Part shown: piece by piece, positions 24,371 to 36,964 of the stretch
Position numbering within the stretch: the first letter of the stretch is position 1
Layout: each line of letters begins with the position of its first letter
Source of the DNA: Hymenoscyphus infarciens
Taxonomy: Eukaryota; Ascomycota; Leotiomycetes; Helotiales; Helotiaceae
NCBI GenBank assembly: GCA_001414345.1
Contig: LLCB01000265.1
Location: 1-64,000 of the forward strand
Length of the DNA stretch: 64,000 nucleotides
Reading direction: 5' to 3'
The notes under the pieces: model-generated
Told to the model about the DNA's origin: nothing
Seen by the model: the letters and a program-made list of their open reading frames with translations, nothing else
Database searches by the model: none
Position numbers and translations under genes: made by a program

Positions 24371-26239
24371 TGTGGAAGATTCGCCAGTGATTACTCCCCA
24401 GGTAGACGTAGGGCTTGTCCCGTGAACTAAACTCCACCTGGGAAAGACTAGAAACTCTGTTCATCTAGTACTTTTACTTCCTCCCACCTCTCTTCCAGCG
24501 TAATGACTGAGTAAAATAAAGTAGAGTATTTGACAACTACTCTAGTCTGCTCAATGAAATCGGCCGTTGCTCAAACTCTACTTTACTCTGAAGTTACTCG
24601 GAGTGACGTTGAGCAATGGAGTAATTTGTCATTACAACGCCCATTTCCCAAAACGCATTGAGATTCTGCCCTGGAAAGCAGTTCAATATCTAGACTGGCT
24701 CGGCGAGTACAAAATCTCCATTCTAAGTGTACTAGGTGAATACTCATTTGGATTGGAAGGGAGATGTTTGGTTTATATCCAAAAAGCGATTACCAAGGCA
24801 GGTTAGCCAAGATAGCGCCAACAACACAGCCGAAAACTTGTTTCCCATTGCAGCTTCCCAAAAGGATAGGAATATACTTGATACTTCTGTTCAATCTTTG
24901 GATGATGTTAATGCTATCATCCTCTTCCAAGTCAAGCGGCATTGGCGATGTCTAAGCATGACTTGAAAAGGAAAGATGAGAGCCCAAGTCCACAGGAAAT
25001 CTAACTCCAAAGAGCGATTCCTCTTTATTACATTAAATTTTGGAATTGCAGTCACGGCATCAGAAGCATGCAAGGTATGACACAATTGATATTATTGTAA
25101 AGCTCTATACTACTAAACGAAGACGACCATATGTGACACTCCACTTGGATGCCTAGCCAAGGACCAGAAGTCGGATGGCGAAATATTCCATCAACGCCGA
25201 TAGACGGAGGCCAAAATTAGGCATCATCCACAACCAATGTAGTCGAGGCGATCTTATTGAGTCATTCGGAGGTAAGGAAGTAATCTGCACTTGAAGTTTA
25301 TTAGCAAAGATTCTCTGCACAAAAATTCTGCAAAGAACAAATAATAAAGAAGGCCTCAGTTGAAAGATGAAAAGTCTCGAGTTTTTGTCAGCATTCAACA
25401 CAAAGTGTCTTCAGCATTAGCATGGAAAGTTAACATCATAGGCGCCCGCTCCCCAACAAGTAAAAGAAGAAAATCTCGACAACGTACCTTGCAAACTCCC
25501 TCATCAACACGCATACCACATATCAAGAATTCTAAAAGACGAAGCAATCAGCACACATCCAATCGACACATCGTGCTTCGACTCATTGAGCTTCCTCCTC
25601 GACATTTGTTCAGGTAATCGAACCAGTTTATTCCTCAACGTCGCTAAGTAACGACTCCGTATTTGATAGTACTTGTGTTGCTCATCATCTAATGTCTCCC
25701 ATCGCCAGGGAACTCTGCGATCGCTCGAAGGTATGAAAGGATCGTTGGGTAAGCTTACTGTCTTCAGTCCACAAGTTAGCTGTTGTGCGATAATAGATAT
25801 TCTTGCGACGATGAGTGAAGAAGAGGTATGTTCAGATAGTCCGTTTGGTTAAGACAGGTTAATCACCATGCGAGCAAAAGCTCATTAAGATAGGGGCGAC
25901 ACGAAAGTTCATCAAGATAACTCGGGGCTGTGGACGGTTGGGGTGCGGGGAGCTTACCTTGAATTTTTGGGTGCGCACGCGGTTGCGAGCAGTCGCGACG
26001 AGAAAATCATCGCGTTACAGACCAGCTGCGCGATGCGTCGGTCTTCGAGCAGATGCATTGCCATTGAGGGTAAGAGGCAAGATGCTTTGTTGGCGGGAAA
26101 CAAAAAAGTTGTTGATGAGGAAGAAAGTTTGGAAGGCCGGGAGAATTTGAGATTTTAACTCGGCCGCGATTAGTCTTAGCGCCGTAGCACGTGACTGTCC
26201 CACTCATCTCTGTTTGCGGACGCAAACCTAGATAGTCTA
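24371..26239. other. Gene-free stretch of normal composition
   Basis: Sequence between the satellite block and the large AT-rich block. Open frames near 25360-25620 and 25940-26160 overlap on several phases and lack any domain or splice pattern. A few CTACTCTACTT-like units persist at 24510-24600. I see no supportable gene. Confidence 0.45.
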
Positions 26240-29200
26240 CTATAATCAAACATACTTATAGAAGCCGAAACACCAACTTTCGAGATGATGCTTACTTAAG
26301 AATCATTTGTATTACAAGTATTACAGGTCTAGAAGAAAAGAATAACTCTAAGAGATAGTCTTATAACAAAAAACATTTCTACTACGGTTTTCTAAATTAG
26401 AGCGTTTTAGACGACTAATAGAGCGTTCTATATATACTAAAAGTCGGAAACGACGACTAAATCGCAAATTCTAAAGAGTAAATCGTAAATCTCAAAAGTC
26501 AAGTATTTATTATATAGAGTTCTCTAAAAACTATCTCTAATCTTTCTTAATATTTCTTCTTTTAGTCTAGCTCTTTAGCTCTCTACTTATAATAAGAGTA
26601 CTAATTATATACTACTATTAAAGAGATATATAAAAGTATATTCAAATAGAATAGCGTATATAGATACTAGACTTAATACTAAAGAAAAGATTAAATTAGC
26701 TTTTTATATTAAAAAAGTTAGAATATTTATATATAAGAGATTAGACTATATAAAAGTCTAATAATACTATAGTTTAAAATCTAAATAATATAAATAATAA
26801 TAATAACTAAAGCTTAGCTAGTTACGTTAACTTAGTAATTCTAGATAGCTAGCTATTATAATTTATAAGTAGAATATAGCTATTTATCTCTTTAGTTATT
26901 CTTATACTCTACGTATAGATACGTTTAGTAGTCTGGTTTGAAACTACTCTTATTTAAAGTAGTTTTAGACTAAAATCTAGATAGCTTCGAACTATAATAC
27001 TACTAAGCTAGTTTAGAAGTACTAAGATATTAAAATCTGAATTAAAGCTCTTTCTATCTCTTTCTAATATAGCTAATTACTACTATAAATAGATATATTA
27101 TACTACTTATACTAGCTCTTAGTTTAATATATATAAGGTAAGCGCGCCGTGTACTTAAGAGGCCTTCTCTTTAAGAGGACTTTTTTAGTAGCTTTTAAGA
27201 CTCTTTTAGTAGACTTTTTCGTCCTAGCTTATTAGTATTAGCTTTACGCTATTCTAGAGAAGATATATTAATTAAAAAGAAGAATAAAAGAGTATAAAAG
27301 TGGCGGTGGAAGTGATAGAAGTAGTAGAAGTAGATAGAGGCTATATTATAGGCTAACTTATACTGAAAAAATCATTTTTTTAGTAGAGCTTTTTAAATAT
27401 AAGATTATAGATAAATTATCGTTGAATTTTAGTATTATTATATACTTTAGTAGAGTTTAAAGAATAAGAGAATAATTTAAATATTTAGTTATATTAGAGC
27501 TAGAAATATAAGATTAGAACCGCGTTCTACTAAATCACGTAGAGTATAAGAATAACTAAAGAGATAATAAAAATCTTTTAACTAAATATTTATTATTTAA
27601 GTTTTATATATTACTATTAACTAAATTAAAGCTATTATAAGATATATAAAAAGCTTATAATACTAAGTATCTATTATAAGCTCTTTTATACTTTATTATA
27701 AATAAAACCTATATAGCTTTACTTTTATATAAAGTATACTATTTCTATTATATTAAAATTAGTTTTATATATAATATAAAAGATAAGAAAACTTTTAAAA
27801 AGTTAAATAATAAAACTTAAGAGATTCTAATAAAGTATTATAAATAAGTTTCTTTTGAACTTTTTTAAGTTAATTACTAGCTAAAGAGTATCTTTTTAAA
27901 AAGTATATTAAAAAAGTTTAAAAGAGACTTTATAGTTTTAAAAAAGTATAATATAATAAAAGAGATTACTAATAATTTTAATAGAATAGAATAAGAAAGA
28001 CTATATAATATTAACTAAGTAAACTAATTATTAGTAAAGAAATAATAAGTAGTTTCTATAATATAAAAGTAACTATAAAGCTTTACTTCTTATAAAAGAA
28101 CTAATATAAAGTAACTTTAAGAACTAGCTAGTAAGCTTTTTTTAAGTTAATAATTAAGTAGAGATTATTATTCTATCTATTTCTTTTATAATTTACTTTA
28201 ATTATAGCTTTATTTTATAAAATTTTTCTTTATAAGTATTTCTCTCTTACGATATTACTTAAGAGTATTAGAGTATAGTTATAAAAAATAAACTCTTTAA
28301 CTAAGCTTTTATAGTAGTTTAAAGCTTTAATTATATAAGATTAGAGTATTTATACTTTAGTAAAATAAATTAGCTTCTATCTACTAAGAAGTCTTTTCTT
28401 ATAATATTAGAAGTTTATAATAAGTAATAAACGTAACTAGAAATCTATTCTATTATTCTAAGTATATATATTATATTATTCTTTAATAATTAAGCTAACT
28501 ATTTAAGAAATCTTTAAATAATAGTCTTAATTATTTTATATTCCTATATTAATTACTTAGTTTACTCTAGAAAGTTTAAATAATAAGAGCTATTTAGATA
28601 GATATATAATAGATATAAGTTAAAGTATTTATAGTTACTTTTATTATCTTCTTTATAGAGAGGTTAATATATTAGAGATCTTAAGCTTTAAATTTACTAG
28701 AAACCTCTTTTAACTTTAATTTTAAGTATTATAACTCGAGATTAATACGATAGCGAGTTCTATTAACTCTAGTTATAACTATACTATTCCGACTACTAGA
28801 TAAAAGAAACTAAATTCATCTAGCTTAGTATCTAGATAGTAGTAGCTACTATAAAAGCCTAAGATTAAGAGAAATTATATCTTATTAAATCGAAAGCTAA
28901 GAAGATATATTATCTATTTATTAGTTTCTTTTTAAGCTTAGAGTTAACCTTTCTTATATAGATAAAAGACCTACTTAAGTTAATACTCGCTCTTAGTTCT
29001 ATAGATAACTCTTTTTAAGTAAACTTAAAGAAGATTACTTTAAGAAGTAAAGTAACTTAATAGAGATACTAGTATATATAAAAGTATAAAAAGAATAGCT
29101 TTTAGTCGAGCTTAATATAAGTAAGAAATATAGTTATTTTCTCTAAAATAATCTTTTTCTTATTATATAAGATATTTATATATAATAAGAGATAAAATAT

Positions 29201-30364
29201 ATAGAGAAATAAAGATATTAAACTTTCGATTATTCTAAACTCTTTTATATAATTATTATAAAGACGACTAATTCGAAGCTATAGATAGTAGTCTATTAAT
29301 CTAGTAGTAAAGAGTTTTACGTAACTATATATAGAACTTAAAGCTAACTTAAATAATCTCTAATAGAAACTACTTAGTTAAAAATATAAAACTCTTAGAA
29401 TATTCTTCTACTCTAAGCTATAAGTAAACTCGATAACTTATAATAACGAAGCTAAGTTTAAAATATAGAAGACTAAAGCTACTATTAATATTCTTACTAG
29501 TATAACTAATAAGCTTAAGAGAAAGATTATTATATTATTAAAAGAAATTACTAATAGAAAGGTCTTCTTTAAAATTAGTCTATTTTAGATTACTAAATAT
29601 AGTTAAATAAGTATATTATAAGTGTTTATCTATTAAAGATAGTCGTCTCTCTTATATATTTCTAACTATATAACACTTTCTAAAGCTAGAGATAAATACT
29701 TCTAATAGCGAGTATAATATTAGCTTACTATATTAAAACCTCTTTTATATCTAATAAAGAGAAGAAAGTAATATATAATATCTTATAAAAAGAGAGCGCT
29801 AGGATTCTACGTAGTTATTATATAAACTCTAAGATTTATTAAACTAGTAGCTCTTTCTTTAACTAAGATAATATAAGAGATTATAGAGTATATATAGAAT
29901 AGGTTATAGAGTAAGCTATAGAGTAATTGTTTAGCTCTACTTTTACTTAGAAGGTACTTGCTTTCTAAGTAAGAGATAGTAATATATAAAAACTAGTAAT
30001 ATAATAAACCTTTACTTAAAAACTAGTATTAAATAGAAATAAATTAATAAAAAATTAATAACTATTATTTTTATATATTCTAGATAACTAAATATTATAA
30101 TCTCCTATTCTAGGAACGTTTTCTAATAGCTATTTAAAAATCGGCTTTTATTTTAGTTTCTAAGATCTTAAGATCTTTACGTTTCTTATATTTACTATTT
30201 AGATCTTATTTACTCTTTTATCTTATATATTCTTTAAAGCTTAATACTTATATATCTCTTTATACTTCTAAACTACCTTTTATATATCCTCTTTTAGTTT
30301 CTGTCTTATCTCGGCTATAGAAAGATTATATAAATAATACGAAGTAAGTACGCTTTTAAGTATT

Positions 30365-30688
30365 TATAATAGCACGAAATACATATAACTATAGAAGAGG
30401 CATATAGGAGTGCGTTTAGTAGAATGACGTATATAAATACTAGGCTCTAATATAGAAGAAAAGGCTAAACTAGCCTTTTCTAACTCTAGGAGAGTAGGCT
30501 GCTATATATAAGAGGTACGAAACCGAACAACGATATACGTTAGCTAATATAAAAGCCTGAACTCTATAAAGTACGTCTAAAAGTCTAGATATACGTAACC
30601 TTCCTAAAACAGATAATATAAGATAATAACTACTAAAACCTTATATATAGCAGGTACTCCTAGCTATCTAGGACAGTATACTATTATA
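30365..30688 (+). repeat. Left LTR of element L1
   Basis: 324 bp, same length and order of blocks as the right LTR. It contains AAAAGGCTAAACTAGCCTTT and TATATATAGCAGGTACTCCT, which recur in all copies in the window. Confidence 0.88.
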
Positions 30689-31059
30689 TTCTCCTCTCTT
30701 AAAAAAGACTTATCCTAAGTCTTCTATTTCTTTTCGTTTAGAGCTGAATCGAGATACTATAGTATTATTATTAAGGCTAAATTAGAATAGCGTAAGTTAT
30801 TATATTAGTTATGTTTTATTGATTTCATTATAAGTGAGAAGATTAGAGTCTAAATTATAGCTAACCCGAGTTTATAGATGCTTTATTTATTAAACTTATT
30901 ATAAGCGAGATATTAGTCCTAAATAGTAACCGACCTAATTTGTAGATACTTATAAAGGAGACTTCGTTTCTAATCCTTTAATATTAAAGTAAGTATTCGC
31001 GTTTACTAAAAGAGTATAGTCTAATCTATCTAGTAGGTTAGAGAAAGTTTAAAAGTTTA

Positions 31060-31690
31060 AAAGTTTAAAAAGTTTAGAGTAAAATTAGAAAAAGTTTAAA
31101 GCAGAGTCAGAGACGAACATTAAGAGGTAACGTTGTAGGTGATAGTGATGTCTTAGCTAAGAGTTTACTTCAAGGGTATACCGATTCGCATCTGATTCAA
31201 ATTCGAATAAAAAAGAGTGTAGGTTTAAAAAAGTTTAAAAGTCGAAAGTGAATTTAGAGTAGAGTTAGAAGTCGTTTAGTTGTGATTAATAGTAATAACT
31301 CTGTTAAGAGCTTACTTCGAGAGCGTACTGATTTGTATCTAATTCGAATTACTAAAAGAGTGTAGGTCTAAAAAAGTTTAGAATAAAAATTCAAAACTTA
31401 AAGGTGAATTTAGAGTAGAGTCGGAAACGAACATTAAGAGGTAACGTTATAGGTAACAGTAATGTCTTAGCTAAGAGTTCACTTCGAGGGTGTACTGATT
31501 TATATCTGATTTAAAGAATTTAAAATGAAAAAAGAGTGTAGGTCTAAAAAAGTTTAGAATAAAGTTAGAAGCGAATTCAGAGTAGAGTTAAAGGTCGTTC
31601 GGTTAAGAGGTAGTGATAACTTAGTTAAGAGCTTACTTCAAGGGCGTACCGATTTACATCTAATTCGAAAAGTTCAAATGAAAAAAAAGG
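31060..31690. repeat. Tandem array, unit about 150-160 bp
   Basis: About four units, each with GAGTGTAGGT (near 31212, 31362, 31523), a TTTAGAGTAGAGTT block and a CTTAGCTAAGAG block. A further diverged unit lies at about 32710-32860. It is inside the LTR element and noncoding. Confidence 0.75.
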
Positions 31691-31760
31691 ACTTCTAGCC
31701 CGCCACAAGTAAAAAGAAAGTAATAAAAGTAAGAAAGACTCCTTACTGGAGTCGGTAGGG

Positions 31761-32170
31761 TTTCGGCTGTTTAAAGGCAAAGTTATAGCTGAGTTATTAG
31801 AGTTTCGCTATCTAAAGTTCAGGATAACAAAAGGTATAGTTTCAGCTAGTCAAAGGCAAAGTTATTACCGAATTTGTTAAAGTTGAAAATGTTATCCGAA
31901 GTCTAGGATAATAAAGGGATAGTTTCAGCTGGTCAAAGGCGAGGTTATAGCCGAGTTGTCGAAGTTAAAATTGTTATTCGAGTATCCGAGGATAATAAAA
32001 GGGATAGTTTCGGCTGGTCAAAGGCGAGGTTGTAGCTGAGTTGTTGAAGTTGAAAATGCTATCTAAATTTTAGGATAATAAAAGAGGGGGTTTCGGCTGG
32101 TTAAAGGCGAAGTTAATGCCGAAGTGGTTAAAGTTAAAACTGTTATCTGAAGTTTAAGATAATAAAAGAG
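31761..32170. repeat. Tandem array, unit about 80-85 bp
   Basis: Five units start with TTTCGGCTG or TTTCAGCTG at about 31761, 31840, 31922, 32008 and 32091. Each is followed by GTCAAAGGCGAGGTTATAGC-like sequence. Composition is less AT-rich than the surroundings. No open frame spans it. Confidence 0.82.
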
Positions 32171-33542
32171 GGGTATAGTTTAAGGTATAATAGCATCTAA
32201 GTTCAGATGTAGGTATATAGTCGTATAACTATGTTACTTAGGCTCGTAGGCCGCCTTATTCCTTTTAAGGTACTTAAGGACTTATTTATCTTCCGATTTT
32301 AAAGAAAGAGTTACTATTAGATTATAGGGAGTTTAGAGCTAGATAGAAGGGTATTCTGAACCGAAGTGCTAATATCGACAGGCTTAGTCGTTTTGTTAGT
32401 AGTTAACTTAGTGTTTTAGTATATCTCCTTATTTATAGCTAAAAGATCGTTTACTATTTTAGTAAAGTTATAATTCTAGTGTCTCTTAAGACTAGTAGAC
32501 GCGTTTTAGAGCTAAGGTATATGTCCTATATATAGAAGAACCTTTCTAACTCGAGTATCTCTCTAAGTATAGCTATACTTAAAAAGCAACCTTTTAAAGT
32601 TAGTAAAAGTTTCTTTAGTATAATCTTTTTCTTAATTCTACTTCTATCTCTTTTAACCTTTTAACCTTTATACTAGCTAGGACTCGGTTCGTAACCGTAG
32701 TCTTTTGAATATTCGCTAGTAGAGGTTTAAGAGAAGTTTAAAGTAGAGTTAGATAATGTTTAGTTAGGATTAATAGCGATAACTTAGCTAAGAGCTCGCT
32801 TCTAAGTTTTTATTCTAATAGAAAGTGTATTTTAACTGATTTATATCTGATTTAAGAGAAGTAGTAGGAAGGTATTAGAGGCAGCGGTGTCTCTTAAGTA
32901 AAAGAGATCTGAATTCTAGCTTTAAAAGCAAAAGAGAGTTAGATTAGAGAGGGTTTAGAGGTGAGATTTTTAACTTCGAAGTTTGCTTATAATTTTGTCC
33001 TCTATCTCTTAGCTAACTAATCGTTTTATTCTTTATACTACTATCTTATCTATATATTATCTATATTTAAAAAGTCGCTTTAAGACCTTTTTATATTTAT
33101 TATACGTTTTTGGTTTAGAGAGGGTTTAGAGAGTCTTTTAAAAAGAGAGGTAGCCTTAGAAGAGGTTATTACTCGACGCTATTTAGCGGAACTAGGTTCG
33201 ATATTTTAAAGATGTCGATAGAGAGAGAGGAGGTAAGGTTAGATTTAGAAGCCTTCGCGATAACTATATTACTAAATCTGGGGTTATTAGAAGCCTTAGA
33301 GATACTTAGTATATCCTGCTTTCTTTAACGTGTTTATAATACGATTTTTACTAGCTATCTGTATAGATACTAAACCCTAGTATTACTAGCTATCTAGATA
33401 GTCTCTAATTACCTAGCTATTTAAGAATATTATTATAATATTTTAAATCGAGGCTAAATCGACTTCTAAATAAAGAGTAGCGATAAGCTTAAAGAAGATA
33501 TTATTAAGGCTGTTATTAGCGAAGAAGAGTTTAGCCTTTTTA

Positions 33543-33866
33543 TATAATAGTACGAAATATATATAACTATAGAAGAGATATATAAGAGTATGTTTAGCAG
33601 AATAACATATATAAATACTAGGCTCTAATATAGAAGAAAAGGCTAAACTAGCCTTTTCTAACTCTAGGAGAGTAGGCTGCTATATATAAGAGGTACGAAA
33701 CTGAATAACGATATACGTCGGCTAATATAAAAGCTCGAACTCTATAAAGTACGTCTAAAAGTCCGGACGTACGTAATCTTCTTAAAATAGATAATATAAG
33801 ACAATAACTGCTGAAACCTTATATATAGTAGATACTCCTAGCTATCTAGGATAGTATACTATTATA
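33543..33866 (+). repeat. Right LTR of element L1
   Basis: 324 bp direct repeat of 30365-30688, differing mainly by transitions. It is followed by GTATT, the second copy of the target duplication. Confidence 0.88.
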
Positions 33867-34220
33867 GTATTAAGAATTAGAATATAGACTCGAGTTTATC
33901 TTATATACGAAAAATAGAAGAAGTAATAGACTCCTAGCGCTCTATAGCTTCTATTATACGTACGCGTACGTACTCTACTCTCTTCTTTCTTATTTATATT
34001 ATTAAAGATTAGTCGTTAATAAGAAACGTTAAAGTCTCTAGCTACTTTTGAAATTTTAGTACTAGGATTTAGCTAAATAAACTAAATAGCGCTCTAGATC
34101 TAATTCTTAATCTCTTATAATATAGATATAATAGTAGTACGTAGATAATTAATTATAAGTATAAGAGGCTAGTTTTTAAGTAAAGTTTATTATATTACTA
34201 GTTTTTACGTATTACTATCT

Positions 34221-34251
34221 CTTATCTAATAAGCGAAGCTTATTAGATAAG
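34221..34251. repeat. Perfect hairpin, 14-bp arms and 3-nt loop
   Basis: CTTATCTAATAAGC, GAA, GCTTATTAGATAAG. It adjoins a 56-bp segment (34169-34224) that is the near-perfect inverted copy of 29970-30026. A smaller hairpin (TTACTTAGAA/TTCTAAGTAA) sits next to that other copy at about 29943-29972. Confidence 0.75.
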
Positions 34252-34896
34252 ATAGGTCTAAGCGATTAGACTATAGAGTAGTTAAGAAGTACGTAACTAG
34301 ATTAGTATAAAATAGATTAGAGAATTATTAGATTATATTTCTAAGAAGTCGAAGTATAGATATAAAAGATATAATCGAAACTTAACTTAATTTCACGCTC
34401 TTATTATAAAGAGATTAAAAAGCGATATATACTTCTAGAGTAAAGACTAGAATCTTTTATAGCTTATAAATAGAAGAGTTACTAGAAGATTCTAAGAATT
34501 ATATATTTATATAACTAAACCTTCTAGAAATTACTAGAAAGAACTAGTTATAGATTAAGATTTAAATCTAAAGTCTATTAGTAAGTAAAGTAGTTATTAT
34601 CTAATACTTAATAGATAATATTATTATGAAAAAAACTCGAGCTAATATAGATAATCGCTAATAAGTTCTACTAGACTAGAGAGAAAAAAACTAGCTAAGA
34701 ATAGAGATTATATACTAAATTTCTATAGTTTTATTTACTTAAGTATTTACCTAGTTTTATTAATATTATCTTATTTAAATACTACTATATATAAGAATAC
34801 TTTTATTATATTATCTTATTTATACTTCTTATTAGTTTCGTCTAAGGAAATCTAGACTAGTAGAAACTCTCGAGTTCTTTCTTATATCTCTATTTA

Positions 34897-35327
34897 AGAG
34901 CCTATTTAGCTTATATATATCTAGGATATATACTATTAAAAATTATAAGATATATATATATATACTAGTATTTAGTATATATATTTATATATAATATAAA
35001 ACTCCTCTTTAATCTTATATCTCTTAGTATATATATAAATAGAATATATACTACTAAAAAAAGATTTAGACTTCTAAAGATATAAATCTTTAAAAGTTTA
35101 TATATATCTCTTTCTATCTACTCTGTTTTATAACTAGTTTTATAATACTAGATTATAAACTTGAAATATATATACTAATATATATATACTACGAGCTAAA
35201 CGCTTACTTAATATATTAAGAAAGAATTAATAATATATACTAACTTATATAAGGTTACTATTTAAGATATCTCGTCAGATATCTATATATATATATATAA
35301 ATAATTTATACGAGCTAAATAGGCTCT
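34897..35327. mobile_element. TIR element T1, 431 bp
   Basis: The left end reads AGAGCCTATTTAGCTTATAT and the right end, reverse complemented, AGAGCCTATTTAGCTCGTAT: inverted repeats of about 25 bp. A second copy at 58217-59358 is the same length once its LTR insertion is removed (about 437 bp). No ORF. The transposase class is unknown; no clear target duplication is seen. Confidence 0.78.
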
Positions 35328-36964
35328 AAATATAAAAATCTATCGAATCTTCTCCTATAACCTAAGGTACTAATAGTTAAAGTTCTCGATAAAATAGCAC
35401 TCGAAATTCAAGCTATTAACTCTTGACTTTTACTACGAAACTATTATCTCTCTTATTCTAGATCTTTAATTATAAGAGTAGAGAGTAGATCTATTAAGAA
35501 GTGTTAAAGAAGACGAGTTAAGTGAGTTTAATAAGATTAGACTTTCTAATAGTAAGAAATCCTCGAAGAAAAAAACCACGTAATAACTTAATACTAAGAA
35601 ATAGTTCGCGGATATACGTAGATATACGTTAGCTATCTCTAGTAGAAATAGCTTTACATCGACGGATTTACTTAGATATTACTTCTAAACTCTATAGCCC
35701 GGGATACGAAGACTTAACACCTATACGCGGTGTATTCTATAAACCTCTAGTAGTTCTATCTTATCTCTAGAACTGTCTATAGAGCTAAGTTTAAGTTAAA
35801 AGACGACGTAGTAATATCTCTTTTTATAACTATTAGAGTTTTAGACCTCTTAACCTTCTATAAAGAAGCTATATTATATATAGTAATATACTAGATATTA
35901 GCGAAAAAGACCTATATAGCTTATTTACTCGATAGTAGTATTCGTAGACTACTAAACTAATTAAGAAAACCTCTAAAGTTAATTCTATATATCTACTAAT
36001 ACTAGAGAACTTCTACTCTAGATATACTATAGAATTATATATAACTCTAAGAAGGCGAGGGCTATATACTAACCTAAGATTAGAGGTAATACCTATAGTA
36101 GTTATTCTATATAGTCGGTATATATTATATTTAAGTTAAGAGAATTACTAGAAGAGGTAAAGAACTCTTAGCAATAGTAATAGAGTAATTAGAAGAGGCC
36201 TAGGTAGTACGAATAAGAGTATAGACGTAGAGGGGTTTTTATAACTAGATAATAGACTCTCTACTATTTATATTAGTAGATATTTAAAGTATATAGTATT
36301 TTAATAAAGTAGTAAGATACTCTTTAGAAGATATAGAACTATAGAGTAGAGAACCGATTCTCTAGTAGTTATAGAGAACCGATTCTCTACTATTTATATT
36401 AGTAGATATTTAAAGCGTGTTTAGTAGCTCTTAGATAAAGTAGTAAAATACCTTTTAAAAGATATAGAACTATAGAGTAGAGAGAATAGAAGATAGAACT
36501 AGGAAACTTAGGTTAGAGATATATTAAAGAATAGTTCTATATAAGATAGTATACTAGAAGACGATTATTATTAGTCTTATATAGAGGAGAGCTATTATAA
36601 AGTACTAAATTAGTTATTTATAAGAATAACTAAAAACATTAAATTCGAATTAGAATAGAGAGAATAGAAGGAGATACTAAGCTATTACTAGGATATAAAG
36701 CTAAGAGTATAGAGATATATATATATAGTAGGCCTAGTAATAGACACTCTAAGGAGTATATAAGCTACTTTTAAATAAAACTCTATAAATAAGTGCGTCT
36801 ACATAGCGCCGGCTTTAGGCAGCTAAAAAGACTATTTAAATATAAAAAATAAAAAAACTCCATAGCCTATTGTATTCTTATACTTTAGAACACGGGCGCA
36901 ACCGAAGCGCAGAAACCGAAGAGAAGCGTGGAAGAGATGGAGGAAAGGCCGTCCCCTCCGTGTT

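Larger units (their letters stand above)
30365..33866 (+). mobile_element. Complete non-autonomous LTR retrotransposon (family L1)
   Basis: Two direct 324-bp LTRs (30365-30688 and 33543-33866) flank a 2,854-bp interior, and the 5-bp duplication GTATT lies at 30360-30364 and 33867-33871. LTRs begin TATAATAG and end ATTATA. Comparison with the better-preserved copies at 58368 and 58572 shows these are mutated TGTAATAG ... CCGTTACA ends. The interior has no ORF. It holds two tandem arrays (about 31060-31690 and 31761-32170), so the element is probably non-autonomous rather than just decayed. I could not recognise a primer-binding site or polypurine tract. The strand is arbitrary, set by LTR orientation. 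Confidence 0.88.
26240..36889. repeat. 10.6-kb AT-rich, RIP-like transposon graveyard
   Basis: No frame of 60 codons or more exists on either strand across the block, and TA-rich trinucleotides dominate. Switches from and to normal composition are abrupt (about 26240 and 36890). This is the expected product of repeat-induced point mutation (C-to-T, mainly at CpA). Inside are a complete LTR element (30365-33866), a TIR element (34897-35327) and unassigned repeat remains. The right border is only about 75 bp from the stop codon of the kinase-like gene. Confidence 0.8.

Noticed and set aside
31761..32170. Possible CRISPR-like array because of regular 80-85 bp units
   Set aside because: The units are whole tandem repeats without unique spacers, and they lie inside an LTR element of a eukaryote.
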